The notes beneath the pieces were generated by a model. The model saw only the letters and a program-made list of their open reading frames with translations, was not told where the DNA came from and did no database searches. Positions 15,818 to 25,072 of a stretch of DNA of 30,362 nt are shown here, piece by piece. The stretch's first letter is position 1. Each line of letters starts with the position of its first letter. The stretch is from Anaerolineales bacterium (lineage in GTDB: Bacteria > Chloroflexota > Anaerolineae > Anaerolineales > UBA4823), in NCBI GenBank assembly GCA_016932955.1, contig JAFGBV010000028.1, positions 1 to 30,362 of the forward strand, read 5' to 3'. The translations under genes and the position numbers were made by a program.

Positions 15818-17392
15818 ATGTGGCAAAAAATCGGCGCCTTTGTTTCGAATAACCGCAAATTCATCCCATTGGCCGCGACGGCGCTGCTGTCTCTCGTCGC
15901 TTATGGGGTTGGAGCGATTTTCTACCCCGGTATGCGGGATATGCAGGTATTTCTGAACATATTCCGCAACAATGCTTATTTGCTGATCATTGCAGTTGGA
16001 AGCACGTTTGTGATCCTCTCTGGGGGAATCGATCTTTCGGTGAGCGGGGTGATGGCATTGGTGAGCGTGTCCGCGGCAGCATTGATACGCGACGGATGGA
16101 GCCCCTGGCTTGTGATCCTGCTGATGGTGCTGATGGGGATGGCATTGGGGGCGATCATGGGTAGCTTTGTGGCTTACTTGAAGGTCCAGCCATTCATCGC
16201 CACGCTGGCGGGGATGTGGTTTGCCCGAGGGATGTGTTTCTTCATCAGCGATGACGTGATCGCGATTGATCACCCTGTTTATACGCTGCTGGGAAGAACA
16301 AAGCTATTGATCCCTGGGTTGATGGAACTGGCTGTCAAACGCGGAGAGCCTGCGCCATTCATCACCATTCCTGTCGTCGTTTCCTTCTTACTGTTAGTGT
16401 TGGCATTTTATATCGCCCACTTCACCCGCTTTGGGCGCACCATGTATGCGATCGGCGGCAATGAACAATCCGCACGCCTGATGGGTCTACCCATCAATTC
16501 CACCAAGGTATTGATCTACACATTCAGCGGATTTTGTTCAGGGCTGGCAGGCATCGTCCTAAGCATCTTTGTGCTTTCAGGTCATGGCTTGTATGCAAAA
16601 GGTTTTGAGCTGGATGCCATTGCTTCAGTGGTGATGGGCGGTACGATGCTCACCGGGGGCAGCGGCTACGTTTTCGGCACTCTGTTTGGCGTGTTGATCC
16701 TGGGAATTACCCAAACCCTGATCCAATTCAACGGAACATTGAGCTCGTGGTGGACGAAAATCGTCATTGGCTTGCTAACGCTGATGTTCATTGGCGTGCA
16801 AAGTATTCTGGCCTCTCGGAAAAGAGGGCGGCGCCGCGAGGGCAGCACTCCGGCAAAGTCACGGAGAGTGCTCGTGTTCGGCGGAGCTGCAATTGTTGTG
16901 CTGGTTGTCATCGCCATCATCGTGATCCCGCAGCTAGGCGGGTTTCAAGAGGCCGGTCTCACACCAGAAGCAAGGCATTGCGAACTGCAACCTTACCGAC
17001 AGGAGCAGGCCGCTGCTCTCATCAAAGATGGAGCGGTCATTGCCTACGAGCGTAACGGTGGCCCCAATTGTGTGGACGAGTTATATGCCATTTATCTGGA
17101 TGGGCGAATTACCGGCGATAATGGCGTGACCACAACGGAGAAACAGGTGACCACTGCAGATGTAGAATTATTGCTGGCGGGCATAAATGAGTATGAGTGG
17201 TTTACAGATGAATTGTATGACACCTGGCACACCCCTTGCGGACAATGCTATGGTTACTATCTTACTGTTTCCTTCGATGGTCAGGAGAAGACAGTGAAAG
17301 GTGTGGATGGCGGAACGGATGCGCCAGCAAATTATTGGCAGGTGATCTCGCTTGTGAAAGGGATCATCCCTCAGTTTACAACTACGCCATAG
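15818..17392 (+). CDS. Sugar ABC transporter permease (YjfF-like) with fused extracytoplasmic domain
   Basis: Residues 1 to about 330 are a complete YjfF/RbsC-type permease with GGIDLSVSGVMA and ELDAIASVVMGGTMLTGG; family members are usually about 330 residues. A basic cytoplasmic linker (RKRGRRREG) leads to an extra membrane helix at about 347-368, and then an approximately 155-residue domain that should lie outside the membrane. This domain contains C388, C418 and a CGQC pair (C474, C477), the strand-like pieces VIAYERNGG, LYAIYLDGRI and YYLTVSFDG, and a hydrophobic C-terminal helix. The layout recalls small secreted emfourin/DUF6438-like domains, but that likeness is from memory and unproven. 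The reading frame is continuous through the junction. The extra part could contact the binding lipoprotein, sense ligand or redox state, or anchor to the envelope. Confidence 0.88.
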   Translation: MWQKIGAFVSNNRKFIPLAATALLSLVAYGVGAIFYPGMRDMQVFLNIFRNNAYLLIIAVGSTFVILSGGIDLSVSGVMALVSVSAAALIRDGWSPWLVILLMVLMGMALGAIMGSFVAYLKVQPFIATLAGMWFARGMCFFISDDVIAIDHPVYTLLGRTKLLIPGLMELAVKRGEPAPFITIPVVVSFLLLVLAFYIAHFTRFGRTMYAIGGNEQSARLMGLPINSTKVLIYTFSGFCSGLAGIVLSIFVLSGHGLYAKGFELDAIASVVMGGTMLTGGSGYVFGTLFGVLILGITQTLIQFNGTLSSWWTKIVIGLLTLMFIGVQSILASRKRGRRREGSTPAKSRRVLVFGGAAIVVLVVIAIIVIPQLGGFQEAGLTPEARHCELQPYRQEQAAALIKDGAVIAYERNGGPNCVDELYAIYLDGRITGDNGVTTTEKQVTTADVELLLAGINEYEWFTDELYDTWHTPCGQCYGYYLTVSFDGQEKTVKGVDGGTDAPANYWQVISLVKGIIPQFTTTP

Positions 17393-17437
17393 GAGCACTT
17401 GATTGGCGGTCTTCCATAGAATTAAGGAGTTGGAGTG

Positions 17438-18361
17438 ATGCGTGTTCAGAAGGTATTTATCCTGGCTCTCCTGGTGTGCACTTTATTATTTACCACTGCC
17501 TGTGTGTACATTGTACTGCCAGAAGGTTGGGATCTCGATGAAACAGCGGAAACGTCGGGTTGGAGTGCTGCCGTCACCAATATCGGACAGTCTGATGCCG
17601 GGGATCTGCATATTGACATCACGATACGGAACGAAACAGGCAATTGGAGCGCAATGAATGTGGTGGAGGGGAAGCCGGCTATGCTGGAAACCGGTGATGG
17701 AGAAACGATCGATTGCGAGACTGTGATGGTCAGCACAGGGGGTCACCGCCTGGCACCCGGCTTTCAGATGCGCGGCTATACAGGCGGGACAAAAGCCGAG
17801 CCGATGATCCAGCTTCTCTATGTAGAATGCCAAGGTGCAGAAGCCGCCGAGGGGGAAAAATTGACCATCGATTACGTCTACTACACCGGGGAGCTGGACT
17901 ATTACCACCAAGATGCAAACCAGGCAAGCGGGACCCTGGAATTGGACCTGGATGAGATCGCCACGGATTTGACTTATCCGATCTATGAACCGGTAGAGGG
18001 TTTGATCCGGAATCCAGATGTTGAGATTCCTGCAATCAGTGACAATGTGGTTACTCTCCTCGATGTTCAGCGAACGGAAACCGGTTTTCAGTTCACCTGG
18101 CAAAATTACAACCCCACCAATTTTGCCCTGAAGACGCACATCGGAACACCTCCAGTCATTGGTGAGGATGGGATCATCTATGGTGTTTTCCAAATCATGG
18201 ATCTTGTATCCGTGCCAATCACCTCAGCAGGTGGAACGGCTGAATGGACAACCGAGACCGCTGTTCCACAGGATGTGAATGGCTTTTATATTTTATTGAG
18301 CGTGGAGTCGAAACAAATGCGGCTCTACGTGAATCATGTCATCGATATATCAGACAGGTAA
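17438..18361 (+). CDS. Unknown secreted lipoprotein in the arabinose operon
   Basis: The product is 307 residues. A basic start (MRVQK), a hydrophobic core and FTTAC (C22) form a lipoprotein-like signal peptide, with Thr rather than Leu at -3. The mature part looks beta-rich, with alternating hydrophobic strands and two cysteines near residues 88 and 130. I recognise no family. The second half (from about 200) could be a separate beta-sandwich domain. It lies 45 bp after the fused permease and 45 bp before araA, all in one direction, so it is probably co-transcribed and may assist sugar capture or interact with the permease's outer domain. An in-frame GTG precedes at 17435, but AAGGAG (17424-17429) is spaced 8 bases from the ATG at 17438, which is preferred. 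Confidence 0.75.
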   Translation: MRVQKVFILALLVCTLLFTTACVYIVLPEGWDLDETAETSGWSAAVTNIGQSDAGDLHIDITIRNETGNWSAMNVVEGKPAMLETGDGETIDCETVMVSTGGHRLAPGFQMRGYTGGTKAEPMIQLLYVECQGAEAAEGEKLTIDYVYYTGELDYYHQDANQASGTLELDLDEIATDLTYPIYEPVEGLIRNPDVEIPAISDNVVTLLDVQRTETGFQFTWQNYNPTNFALKTHIGTPPVIGEDGIIYGVFQIMDLVSVPITSAGGTAEWTTETAVPQDVNGFYILLSVESKQMRLYVNHVIDISDR

Positions 18362-18406
18362 CATTCACTACCCGGTGGCTTGAACCTTTTTATCAAGGAG
18401 GTCGTT

Positions 18407-19912
18407 GTGATCAATTTCAAAGGGTTGGAGGTATGGTTTATCACTGGAAGCCAGCACTTATATGGCGAGGAAACGCTCAAGAAAGTGGCGCAGCATTCGC
18501 AGGAAATGGCGCAGTGGATGACAAAGTCAGGCAAGCTGCCGATAGAAGTTGTTTTCAAGCCGGTAGTGACGACACCGGATGCGATCACTGAAATCTGCCG
18601 CGAGGCGAATAATTCTGCCAAGTGTATTGGTTTGATTACCTGGATGCATACCTTTTCTCCGGCAAAGATGTGGATTGGCGGGCTCAATCTTCTGCGTAAA
18701 CCTTTCGTTCATCTGCATACGCAATATAACCGGGATCTGCCCTGGTCTGAGATCGATATGGATTTCATGAATCTGAACCAGTCTGCACATGGCGACCGCG
18801 AGTTTGGATTTATCGGCAGCCGGATGCGCCTGAACCGGAAGGTGATTGTGGGCTTCTGGCAGGATGATGATGTTCTTTCCAGCCTGGCTAGCTGGATGCG
18901 AGCGGCATGTGCCTGGCACGATGCACAAGGCGCCCGCATTGCCCGTTTCGGGGATAACATGCGCGAAGTAGCCGTCACCGAAGGAGACAAGGTCGAAGCA
19001 CAGATGAGGCTGGGCTATTCGGTGAACGGTTATGGGGTTGGCGAGTTGGTGCAGTACATCAACGCGGTCAGCGAAGCGGACATCAACCGCCTGACGAGTG
19101 AATATGACGAGGCTTACACGGTTGCCGAATCGCTGCGCCCCGGTGGAAGCGAACGCCAGTCGCTATGCGAATCAGCGCGCATTGAATTGGGTATGCGGAA
19201 ATTCCTAGAAGAAGGCGGATTCAAAGCTTTTACCACCACCTTTGAAGATCTTTACGGGCTAACGCAGTTACCTGGCCTGGCTGTGCAGCGCCTGATGGCA
19301 GATGGCTACGGCTTTGGCGCAGAAGGAGACTGGAAAACGGCCGCGCTGGTACGGGCGATGAAGGTAATGGGCTTTGGCCTGGACGGCGGCACATCCTTTA
19401 TGGAAGATTACACTTATCATCTGGAAAAAGATCATCCCAAGGTGCTTGGCGCACACATGCTGGAAGTGTGCGCCTCGCTGGCTGGGAAGAAAGCCGTCCT
19501 GGAAATCCACCCGCTTTCGATTGGCGGCAAGGCAGACCCGGCCCGCCTGGTGTTTAATGTGCGCAATGGCCCGGCAGTCAATGCAACCCTGCTGGATATG
19601 GGCAACCGATTCCGCATGGTAGTAAACGAAGTGGATGTGATCCAGCCGGAAAAGCCGCTTGTGAAACTGCCGGTGGCCTGCGCGGTATGGATTCCGCGGC
19701 CTAACCTCAAGGTTGCTGCGGCGGCATGGATCCTGGCAGGCGGCGCCCATCATACTGGCTTCAGCCAGTCGGTCACGGTCGAACATTTAGAAGATTTCGC
19801 CGGGATGGCAAATTTGGAATTCCTTACCATTCACAGCAGAACTGATTTGACAGCATTCAAAAACGAACTGCGTTGGAATGAAGTGTATTACCACCTGGCA
19901 AAAGGCCTGTAG
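18407..19912 (+). CDS. araA: L-arabinose isomerase
   Basis: The enzyme converts L-arabinose to L-ribulose. The 501-residue length matches E. coli AraA (500). Family blocks are clear: [12 protein letters not shown] at the N-terminus, [71 protein letters not shown] and [10 protein letters not shown] at the C-terminus. The catalytic Glu and His residues of the family fall in these blocks. A longer frame starts at TTG 18380, but the GTG at 18407 sits 5 bases after a perfect AAGGAGG (18395-18401) and aligns with the family N-terminus. The next gene begins one base after the stop. Confidence 0.96.
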   Translation: MINFKGLEVWFITGSQHLYGEETLKKVAQHSQEMAQWMTKSGKLPIEVVFKPVVTTPDAITEICREANNSAKCIGLITWMHTFSPAKMWIGGLNLLRKPFVHLHTQYNRDLPWSEIDMDFMNLNQSAHGDREFGFIGSRMRLNRKVIVGFWQDDDVLSSLASWMRAACAWHDAQGARIARFGDNMREVAVTEGDKVEAQMRLGYSVNGYGVGELVQYINAVSEADINRLTSEYDEAYTVAESLRPGGSERQSLCESARIELGMRKFLEEGGFKAFTTTFEDLYGLTQLPGLAVQRLMADGYGFGAEGDWKTAALVRAMKVMGFGLDGGTSFMEDYTYHLEKDHPKVLGAHMLEVCASLAGKKAVLEIHPLSIGGKADPARLVFNVRNGPAVNATLLDMGNRFRMVVNEVDVIQPEKPLVKLPVACAVWIPRPNLKVAAAAWILAGGAHHTGFSQSVTVEHLEDFAGMANLEFLTIHSRTDLTAFKNELRWNEVYYHLAKGL

Positions 19913-19913
19913 C

Positions 19914-21002
19914 ATGGACGATTTCTCGGACAAACGGGCTCTTCTCCTCAACCTGGCAGCCAGGCATGCTCTGGATGCAATCCTGCTACAACGCGTAAGC
20001 AGCATTGCCTGGCTGACCAGCGGAGCGGCGGCGTATGTGAACACTGCGCGCAGCGAAGGCGAGGCTTGTTTACTGGTTACGCCTGAGCATTCCTACCTAT
20101 TCACGAATAACATCGAGGCACCGCGGCTAGAGGAGGAAGAAGGATTGGGGGCGCAAGGGTGGGATTTTCAAGTTGTCCCGTGGTTCGAGGCGACAGGTTT
20201 GCCAAAGATCAGGCAGGGGCTGAAACTGGGCTCGGATAGTCTATTTCCAGGTGCATCGGATCTTTCGACAGAGATCGCTTCACTGCGCGCTCAACTAACC
20301 ACACAGGAAGGGAAACGCTTCCGCACGCTGGGCAGCCTTTGCGCGCAGGCTATGGATGCAGCCGCCCGCTCCACGCGGCCAGGACAGAGCGAATACGAGA
20401 TCGCCGGCTTGCTGGCAGGTGAAGCACAACAACGTGGTGTGCAGGCCATTGTAATCCTCATTGCCACGGATGAACGAATTTTCCGCTTCCGACACCCCCT
20501 CCCCACGGCCAAGAAATTGGGGCGCTATGCCATGCTGGTATTGTGCGGGCGGAGACAGGGGTTAGTGTGTTCAATCACGCGCTTAATCCATTTTGGGCGC
20601 TTGTCGGAAGAAATCCAGAGAAAGGCGGAGGCAGTGGCGCGGATCGATGCGGCGATGATTGCCGCCACCCGGCCAGGTCGCAGCTTGGGGGATATTTTCC
20701 AGGTGGCAGTTGATGAATACGCCCGAACTGGTTACCCGGATGAATGGCGCTTACACCACCAGGGGGGGCCAGCAGGTTACGAGCCGAGGGAGGCTGTGGC
20801 CAGGCCCAACGCTACGCAAATAATTTCCAACGGGCAAGCCTATGCCTGGAACCCCTCCATCACCGGCACAAAATCCGAAGATACCATCCTGGTCGGCGAA
20901 ACGGGCAACGATGTGTTGACTGCCATTCCTGGTTGGCCGAAGCTGGAAGTGGATATCGGGGGAAGCATTCTGGAACGGCCAGCCATCCTGATTGTTGAGT
21001 GA
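19914..21002 (+). CDS. M24 (aminopeptidase P/creatinase-fold) protein lacking metal ligands
   Basis: The 362-residue product has the two-part creatinase/prolidase layout: an N-terminal domain (about 1-140) and a C-terminal pita-bread domain. It departs from active M24 metallopeptidases. The two ligand aspartates expected in a DxGxxxxGYxSDxTR block are missing: the region reads LCGRRQGLVCSITR (210-223). The Glu before the conserved Pro is Asn (W312-N313-P314). A His in HHQGG (281-282) and E322 in SEDT remain. Creatinase shows that this fold can work without metal, so a non-peptidase hydrolase or a binding role is possible. The ATG one base after araA is used; an earlier in-frame ATG at 19878 lies inside araA. 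Its place between araA and the dehydrogenase suggests a role in arabinose or arabinoside metabolism, but the substrate is unknown. Confidence 0.82.
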   Translation: MDDFSDKRALLLNLAARHALDAILLQRVSSIAWLTSGAAAYVNTARSEGEACLLVTPEHSYLFTNNIEAPRLEEEEGLGAQGWDFQVVPWFEATGLPKIRQGLKLGSDSLFPGASDLSTEIASLRAQLTTQEGKRFRTLGSLCAQAMDAAARSTRPGQSEYEIAGLLAGEAQQRGVQAIVILIATDERIFRFRHPLPTAKKLGRYAMLVLCGRRQGLVCSITRLIHFGRLSEEIQRKAEAVARIDAAMIAATRPGRSLGDIFQVAVDEYARTGYPDEWRLHHQGGPAGYEPREAVARPNATQIISNGQAYAWNPSITGTKSEDTILVGETGNDVLTAIPGWPKLEVDIGGSILERPAILIVE

Positions 21003-21007
21003 TAGAT

Positions 21008-22006
21008 ATGAAGGTACTCCGGCTGCACGGGCCAAAGGATTTGCGCCTGCACAACGAACAAGAGCCTATCCCCGGCCCTGGCGGGAGGCTGGTGCGTGTC
21101 AGCGCAGTTGGTATCTGTGGCTCAGACCTGCACTGGTTTGATGAGGCTGGTATCGGCGATTCGCAACTGGAAAAGCCTCTCGTCATCGGGCATGAGTTTG
21201 GAGGTGTGATTACGGAGGGACCGAATCAGGGGCAACGCGTGGCAGTTGACCCGGCGATTGCCTGCCATGCCTGCGAGTTCTGCCAGCAGGGAAACCCCAA
21301 CCTGTGCGAACACTTGCGTTTCTGCGGGCACGGCGAGGAAGATGGCGCGTTACGAGAGTATATTGCCTGGCCTGAGGAGTGCCTGCACCCGCTGCCTGAT
21401 GCACTTTCGGATACGGATGGCGCGATGCTCGAGCCGCTCGGTGTGGCGCTACATGCCGTGGATTTGGCCCATCTTCAGGTGGGCATGTCAGTTGGTGTTT
21501 TTGGCTGCGGCCCGATCGGGTTGCTGATCCTGCAACTGGCTCGGCTTTCAGGGGCGCTGAATCTCATCGCTACGGATGTACTACCACACCGCCTGGAGGC
21601 GGCCCGCGCCCTGGGCGCGCAACATGCCATCCGGGCTGAGGAAACGCAGGAATTGCGAAAAGCCAGCAAGAGCCGCGGATTGGATGTCACATTTGAAGCA
21701 GCAGGGGAAAACGATGCTATTGAGACGGCAATGGCGACCGCCAAACCGGGCGGGCGCGTCATCCTGGTGGGTATCCCGGCAGATGACAGGACCTCTTTCT
21801 CTGCCTCTATCGCCCGGCGCAAAGGATTGACCATCAAACTGGTGCGGCGGATGAAATTCACCTACCCGCGCGCCATCCGGCTGGTTGAAAGCGGGCAGGT
21901 GGATGTTCGCTCGTTGGTAACCCACCGTTTTCCCCTTGAGCAAAGCATGCAGGCCTTCGCCACCGCACAGCGGCGCGAAGGATTGAAGGTTGTCATTATT
22001 CCATAA
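21008..22006 (+). CDS. Zinc-dependent MDR alcohol/polyol dehydrogenase
   Basis: The product is 332 residues, slightly short for the medium-chain dehydrogenase/reductase family. Catalytic zinc residues are C37 and H62-E63 (GHEFGG). The structural zinc site is intact, with four cysteines (C86, C89, C92, C100). The Rossmann motif GCGPIG is near residue 167, followed by an acidic residue (ATD), suggesting NAD preference. It most resembles sorbitol/L-iditol/threonine dehydrogenase-like enzymes and could oxidise a pentose, a pentitol or a side product of arabinose catabolism; the substrate is not determined. The ATG at 21008 is preferred to the GTG at 20999 that overlaps the previous stop. The ribosome site is poor, so translation may be coupled to the upstream gene. 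Confidence 0.88.
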   Translation: MKVLRLHGPKDLRLHNEQEPIPGPGGRLVRVSAVGICGSDLHWFDEAGIGDSQLEKPLVIGHEFGGVITEGPNQGQRVAVDPAIACHACEFCQQGNPNLCEHLRFCGHGEEDGALREYIAWPEECLHPLPDALSDTDGAMLEPLGVALHAVDLAHLQVGMSVGVFGCGPIGLLILQLARLSGALNLIATDVLPHRLEAARALGAQHAIRAEETQELRKASKSRGLDVTFEAAGENDAIETAMATAKPGGRVILVGIPADDRTSFSASIARRKGLTIKLVRRMKFTYPRAIRLVESGQVDVRSLVTHRFPLEQSMQAFATAQRREGLKVVIIP

Positions 22007-22036
22007 CGACGGATATTTCATCCATGAGGAGGCGAT

Positions 22037-23719
22037 ATGCCGAAATATACTATTGGCGTTGATTTTGGCACCGAGTCAGGCCGGGCAGTGCTTGTGGATG
22101 TCGCTGACGGACGCGAGGTTGCCACGTCAGTGTATCCCTATTCGCACGGCGTGATCGATGAAAAGCTGCCCATCCCAGCCAGAGAAATCCATCTGGAGCC
22201 AGATTGGGCGCTGCAAGACCCAGAAGATTACCTGCGCACCTTCCAAACCACTATCCCAGCCGTGTTAAAAGAATCTGGTGTGGACGCAGGAGATGTGATT
22301 GGCCTAGGCGTGGATTTCACGGCCTGCACGATGCTACCGGTGAGGGCAGATGGCACACCACTGTGCATGCTACCCGAATTTCGCCAGAACCCGCATGCCT
22401 GGGTTAAACTCTGGAAACACCACGCTGCCCAACCCGAAGCAGACCAGATCAACGCCACCGCCCGCAAGATGGGACTAGATTGGCTGAACCGCTACGGGGG
22501 TAAGATTTCATCGGAATGGTTCTTTTCAAAAGTATTGCAGATCCTTAACGAAGCCCCTGAGATCTACCACGCCGCCGACCGCATGCTGGAAGCGACCGAC
22601 TGGGTGATCTGGCAATTGACCGGCAAAGAAACTCGCAACTCGTGCACGGCGGGGTATAAAGCGCTGTGGTCCAAGCGGGAGGGTTTTCCCGATAAAGCTT
22701 ATTTCAAGGCACTTGACCCACGGCTGGAGAATGTAGTGGATGATAAAATGTCGCGCACCATCCAGCCGATCGGCGACCGCGCCGGGGGACTCACCGAACA
22801 GGCCGCGAGGTGGACGGGGCTTATGCCCGGCACTGCCATTGCCATCGCCAACGTAGACGCACATGTCGCCGTGCCCGCGGCGACAGTTACAGAACCCGGA
22901 CGCATGGTGATGATCATGGGCACGAGTATCTGCCACATGGTGTTAGGCGATGAAGAACATGTTGTACCGGGTATGTGCGGGTATGTGGAAGACGGGATTA
23001 TCCCGAGTTTCTTCGGTTACGAGGCGGGGCAATCGTGCGTGGGTGATCACTTCGCCTGGTTCGTAGAAAACTGCGTGCCGGCTGCTTATGAGCAGGAGGC
23101 GGAGGAACGCGGTATAGATATCCACCAGTTGTTGGAAGAAAAGGCCACCCGGTTAAAAGCGGGTGAATCGGGCCTGTTGGCGCTGGATTGGTGGAACGGC
23201 AACCGCAGCGTTCTTGTGGATGTAGACCTGACTGGCCTGCTGCTGGGCGCTACGCTGGCGACGAAAGCTGAGGAGATCTACCGCGCCCTGATCGAAGCCA
23301 CCGCTTATGGGACGCGGGTCATCGTGGATACCTTCCAGCAGAATGGTGTGCCGATCCATGAGCTGGTAGCCTGTGGAGGGCTACCGGAGAAGAATAGACT
23401 GCTGATGCAGATCTATGCCGATGTCACCGGGCGCGAGATCAAGGTGAGCGCGTCGAAACAGACACCTGCACTGGGGTCTGCCATGTTCGGCGCAGTAGCA
23501 GCCGGCAAGGCTGCTGGAGGGTATAATTCAATCTACGAGGCAGCACAGAGGATGGCGCACCTGAAGGATGAGTCTTTTAAGCCCATCCCTGAAAATCAAC
23601 AAGTTTACGAGGCGCTCTTTGCTGAGTACCTGCGCTTGCACGATTATTTTGGGCGCGGTGAGAACAACGTGATGAAAACCTTAAAACGTATCAAAGCTGA
23701 GGTCAGGCATGCTGGATGA
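22037..23719 (+). CDS. araB: Ribulokinase
   Basis: This FGGY-family kinase phosphorylates L-ribulose to L-ribulose-5-phosphate with ATP. Its 560 residues compare with 566 in E. coli AraB. Diagnostic blocks are [11 protein letters not shown] at the N-terminal phosphate loop, [11 protein letters not shown] (characteristic of ribulokinases rather than xylulokinases), [31 protein letters not shown] and [20 protein letters not shown] (22026-22032) lies 4 bases before the ATG. The last 11 bp overlap araD. Confidence 0.95.
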   Translation: MPKYTIGVDFGTESGRAVLVDVADGREVATSVYPYSHGVIDEKLPIPAREIHLEPDWALQDPEDYLRTFQTTIPAVLKESGVDAGDVIGLGVDFTACTMLPVRADGTPLCMLPEFRQNPHAWVKLWKHHAAQPEADQINATARKMGLDWLNRYGGKISSEWFFSKVLQILNEAPEIYHAADRMLEATDWVIWQLTGKETRNSCTAGYKALWSKREGFPDKAYFKALDPRLENVVDDKMSRTIQPIGDRAGGLTEQAARWTGLMPGTAIAIANVDAHVAVPAATVTEPGRMVMIMGTSICHMVLGDEEHVVPGMCGYVEDGIIPSFFGYEAGQSCVGDHFAWFVENCVPAAYEQEAEERGIDIHQLLEEKATRLKAGESGLLALDWWNGNRSVLVDVDLTGLLLGATLATKAEEIYRALIEATAYGTRVIVDTFQQNGVPIHELVACGGLPEKNRLLMQIYADVTGREIKVSASKQTPALGSAMFGAVAAGKAAGGYNSIYEAAQRMAHLKDESFKPIPENQQVYEALFAEYLRLHDYFGRGENNVMKTLKRIKAEVRHAG

Positions 23720-24350
23720 GCTGCGCGCGGAGGTGTGCCGCCTACACGCAGAGCTGCCCCGCAATAACCTGGTGGCGTGGACATCGGGAAATGTCAGCGG
23801 GCGTGATCCGCATAGCGGGCTGGTAGTGATCAAGCCAAGCGGCATCCGTTATGAAGGTCTCACTCCCGAAAACATGGTGGTGGTGGATCTGGATGGCAGG
23901 GTAGTCGAAGGAAAATATAAGCCATCCTCCGATACTTTTGCCCACGTTTACGTTTACCGCCACCGCCCGGATGTGAACGGCATGGTGCACACGCACTCGA
24001 CCTTTGCCACCGCCTGGGCAGCGGTTGGGCGACCCATCCCGCCCGTTCTGACCGCGATCTGCGATGAGTTCGGCGGGGCGATCCCGGTTGGCACATACGC
24101 CAAAATTGGCGGCGATGAGATCGGGCAGGAGATCATCCGCTCGATCGGCAGCAGCCCGGCGATCCTGATGAAGAACCACGGCGTCTTTACAATTGGGAAA
24201 ACACCCGCAGCAGCAGTCAAGGCTGCTGTGATGACCGAGGATGTGGCGCGCACGGTTTTCTATGCCCTGCAGCTAGGCCAGCCGGATGAGATCCCGGCAG
24301 AGGAAGTTGCCCGCGCCCACCGCCGCTATCTCGAAGAATATGGTCAATAA
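23709..24350 (+). CDS. araD: L-ribulose-5-phosphate 4-epimerase
   Basis: The enzyme converts L-ribulose-5-phosphate to D-xylulose-5-phosphate, feeding the pentose phosphate pathway. The 213-residue product belongs to the class II aldolase/epimerase family. The N-terminus ([22 protein letters not shown]) aligns well with E. coli AraD and fixes the start. Metal ligands are H94 and H96 (HTHS) and H157 (KNHGVF); D75 in KPSSDT matches the catalytic Asp region. The gene overlaps araB by 11 bp and the following HAD gene by 11 bp, so expression is tightly coupled. Confidence 0.93.
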   Translation: MLDELRAEVCRLHAELPRNNLVAWTSGNVSGRDPHSGLVVIKPSGIRYEGLTPENMVVVDLDGRVVEGKYKPSSDTFAHVYVYRHRPDVNGMVHTHSTFATAWAAVGRPIPPVLTAICDEFGGAIPVGTYAKIGGDEIGQEIIRSIGSSPAILMKNHGVFTIGKTPAAAVKAAVMTEDVARTVFYALQLGQPDEIPAEEVARAHRRYLEEYGQ

Positions 24351-24990
24351 GCGCGCCGTTCTCTGGGACATGGACGGTGTGCTGGTGGACAGCGGCGAAT
24401 TACACTACCAGTCCTGGCTGGAAACGCTGACTGCTCTTTCCATCCCGTTTGACCGCGAAAAATTCCGGCAAACCTTTGGGATGAACAATCACGGCATCCT
24501 GACCGTCCTGATGGGTAAACCACCGGAAGCAGATTTTCTGGAAATGGTCAGCAACCGTAAAGAGGGACGTTTTCGCGCCTTGATCCATGGACGGTTACAA
24601 CTGCTACCGGGTGTTCTGAGCTGGCTAAAACGATTTGAAGAGAGGGGAGTATTCCAGGCAGTTGCCTCCTCCGCTCCGCAGGCGAACATCGAAGCGATTG
24701 TGGATGAGCTTGACATCCGCAAGTATTTTGCAGTGCTGCTCTCGGCATATTTTATGCCAGGAAAGCCTGCCCCAGATATCTTCCTGGAAGCGGCGCGGCA
24801 ACTGGGGGTGAGCGCAGAGCATTGTGTGGTTGTAGAAGATTCAATCGCAGGCGTAGAGGCCGCCAGACGTGCAAGCATGAAGTGTATAGCAGTCACGACC
24901 ACCAACCCCCGGCAGGCGCTCATGGGGGCAGATTTTGTAGTGGATAGCCTGGATGAGGCTGCGCTGAGTGATTATCTATTAAAGTCGTAG
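24340..24990 (+). CDS. HAD-family phosphatase/phosphoglucomutase-like hydrolase
   Basis: The 216-residue product is a HAD subfamily I hydrolase with a helical cap, like beta-phosphoglucomutase and sugar-phosphate phosphatases. Motif I is WDMDGVLVDS (nucleophile D10, acid/base D12), motif II is the Ser in VASSAP, motif III is the Lys in GKPAPDIF and motif IV is VVEDSIAGVEAA. It may dephosphorylate sugar phosphates that build up during arabinose use; specificity is not predictable. The frame is open back to 24286, but the ATG at 24340, overlapping the araD stop by 11 bp, fits the family N-terminus. It is the last gene of the operon. Confidence 0.88.
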   Translation: MVNKRAVLWDMDGVLVDSGELHYQSWLETLTALSIPFDREKFRQTFGMNNHGILTVLMGKPPEADFLEMVSNRKEGRFRALIHGRLQLLPGVLSWLKRFEERGVFQAVASSAPQANIEAIVDELDIRKYFAVLLSAYFMPGKPAPDIFLEAARQLGVSAEHCVVVEDSIAGVEAARRASMKCIAVTTTNPRQALMGADFVVDSLDEAALSDYLLKS

Positions 24991-25018
24991 AATTAACGTT
25001 TGTGTTCTTTATATAAAC

Positions 25019-25050
25019 GGCTTCCCGCAAACACTAGCATGCGGGAAGCC
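25019..25050. terminator. Hairpin between convergent genes, probable bidirectional terminator
   Basis: An 11-bp perfect stem (25019-25029 with 25040-25050) closes a 10-base loop, 28 bp after the HAD stop and 22 bp before the end of the convergent DoxX gene. There is no strong T-run on either side, so the call rests on position and stem strength. Confidence 0.65.
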
Positions 25051-25072
25051 ACGAAAAGATGTGATTTAGAAA

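Noticed and set aside
18380..18406. TTG start extending araA by nine residues
   Set aside because: The GTG at 18407 has an ideal AAGGAGG 5 bases upstream and matches the family N-terminus; the TTG has no ribosome site and its extension encodes the Shine-Dalgarno.
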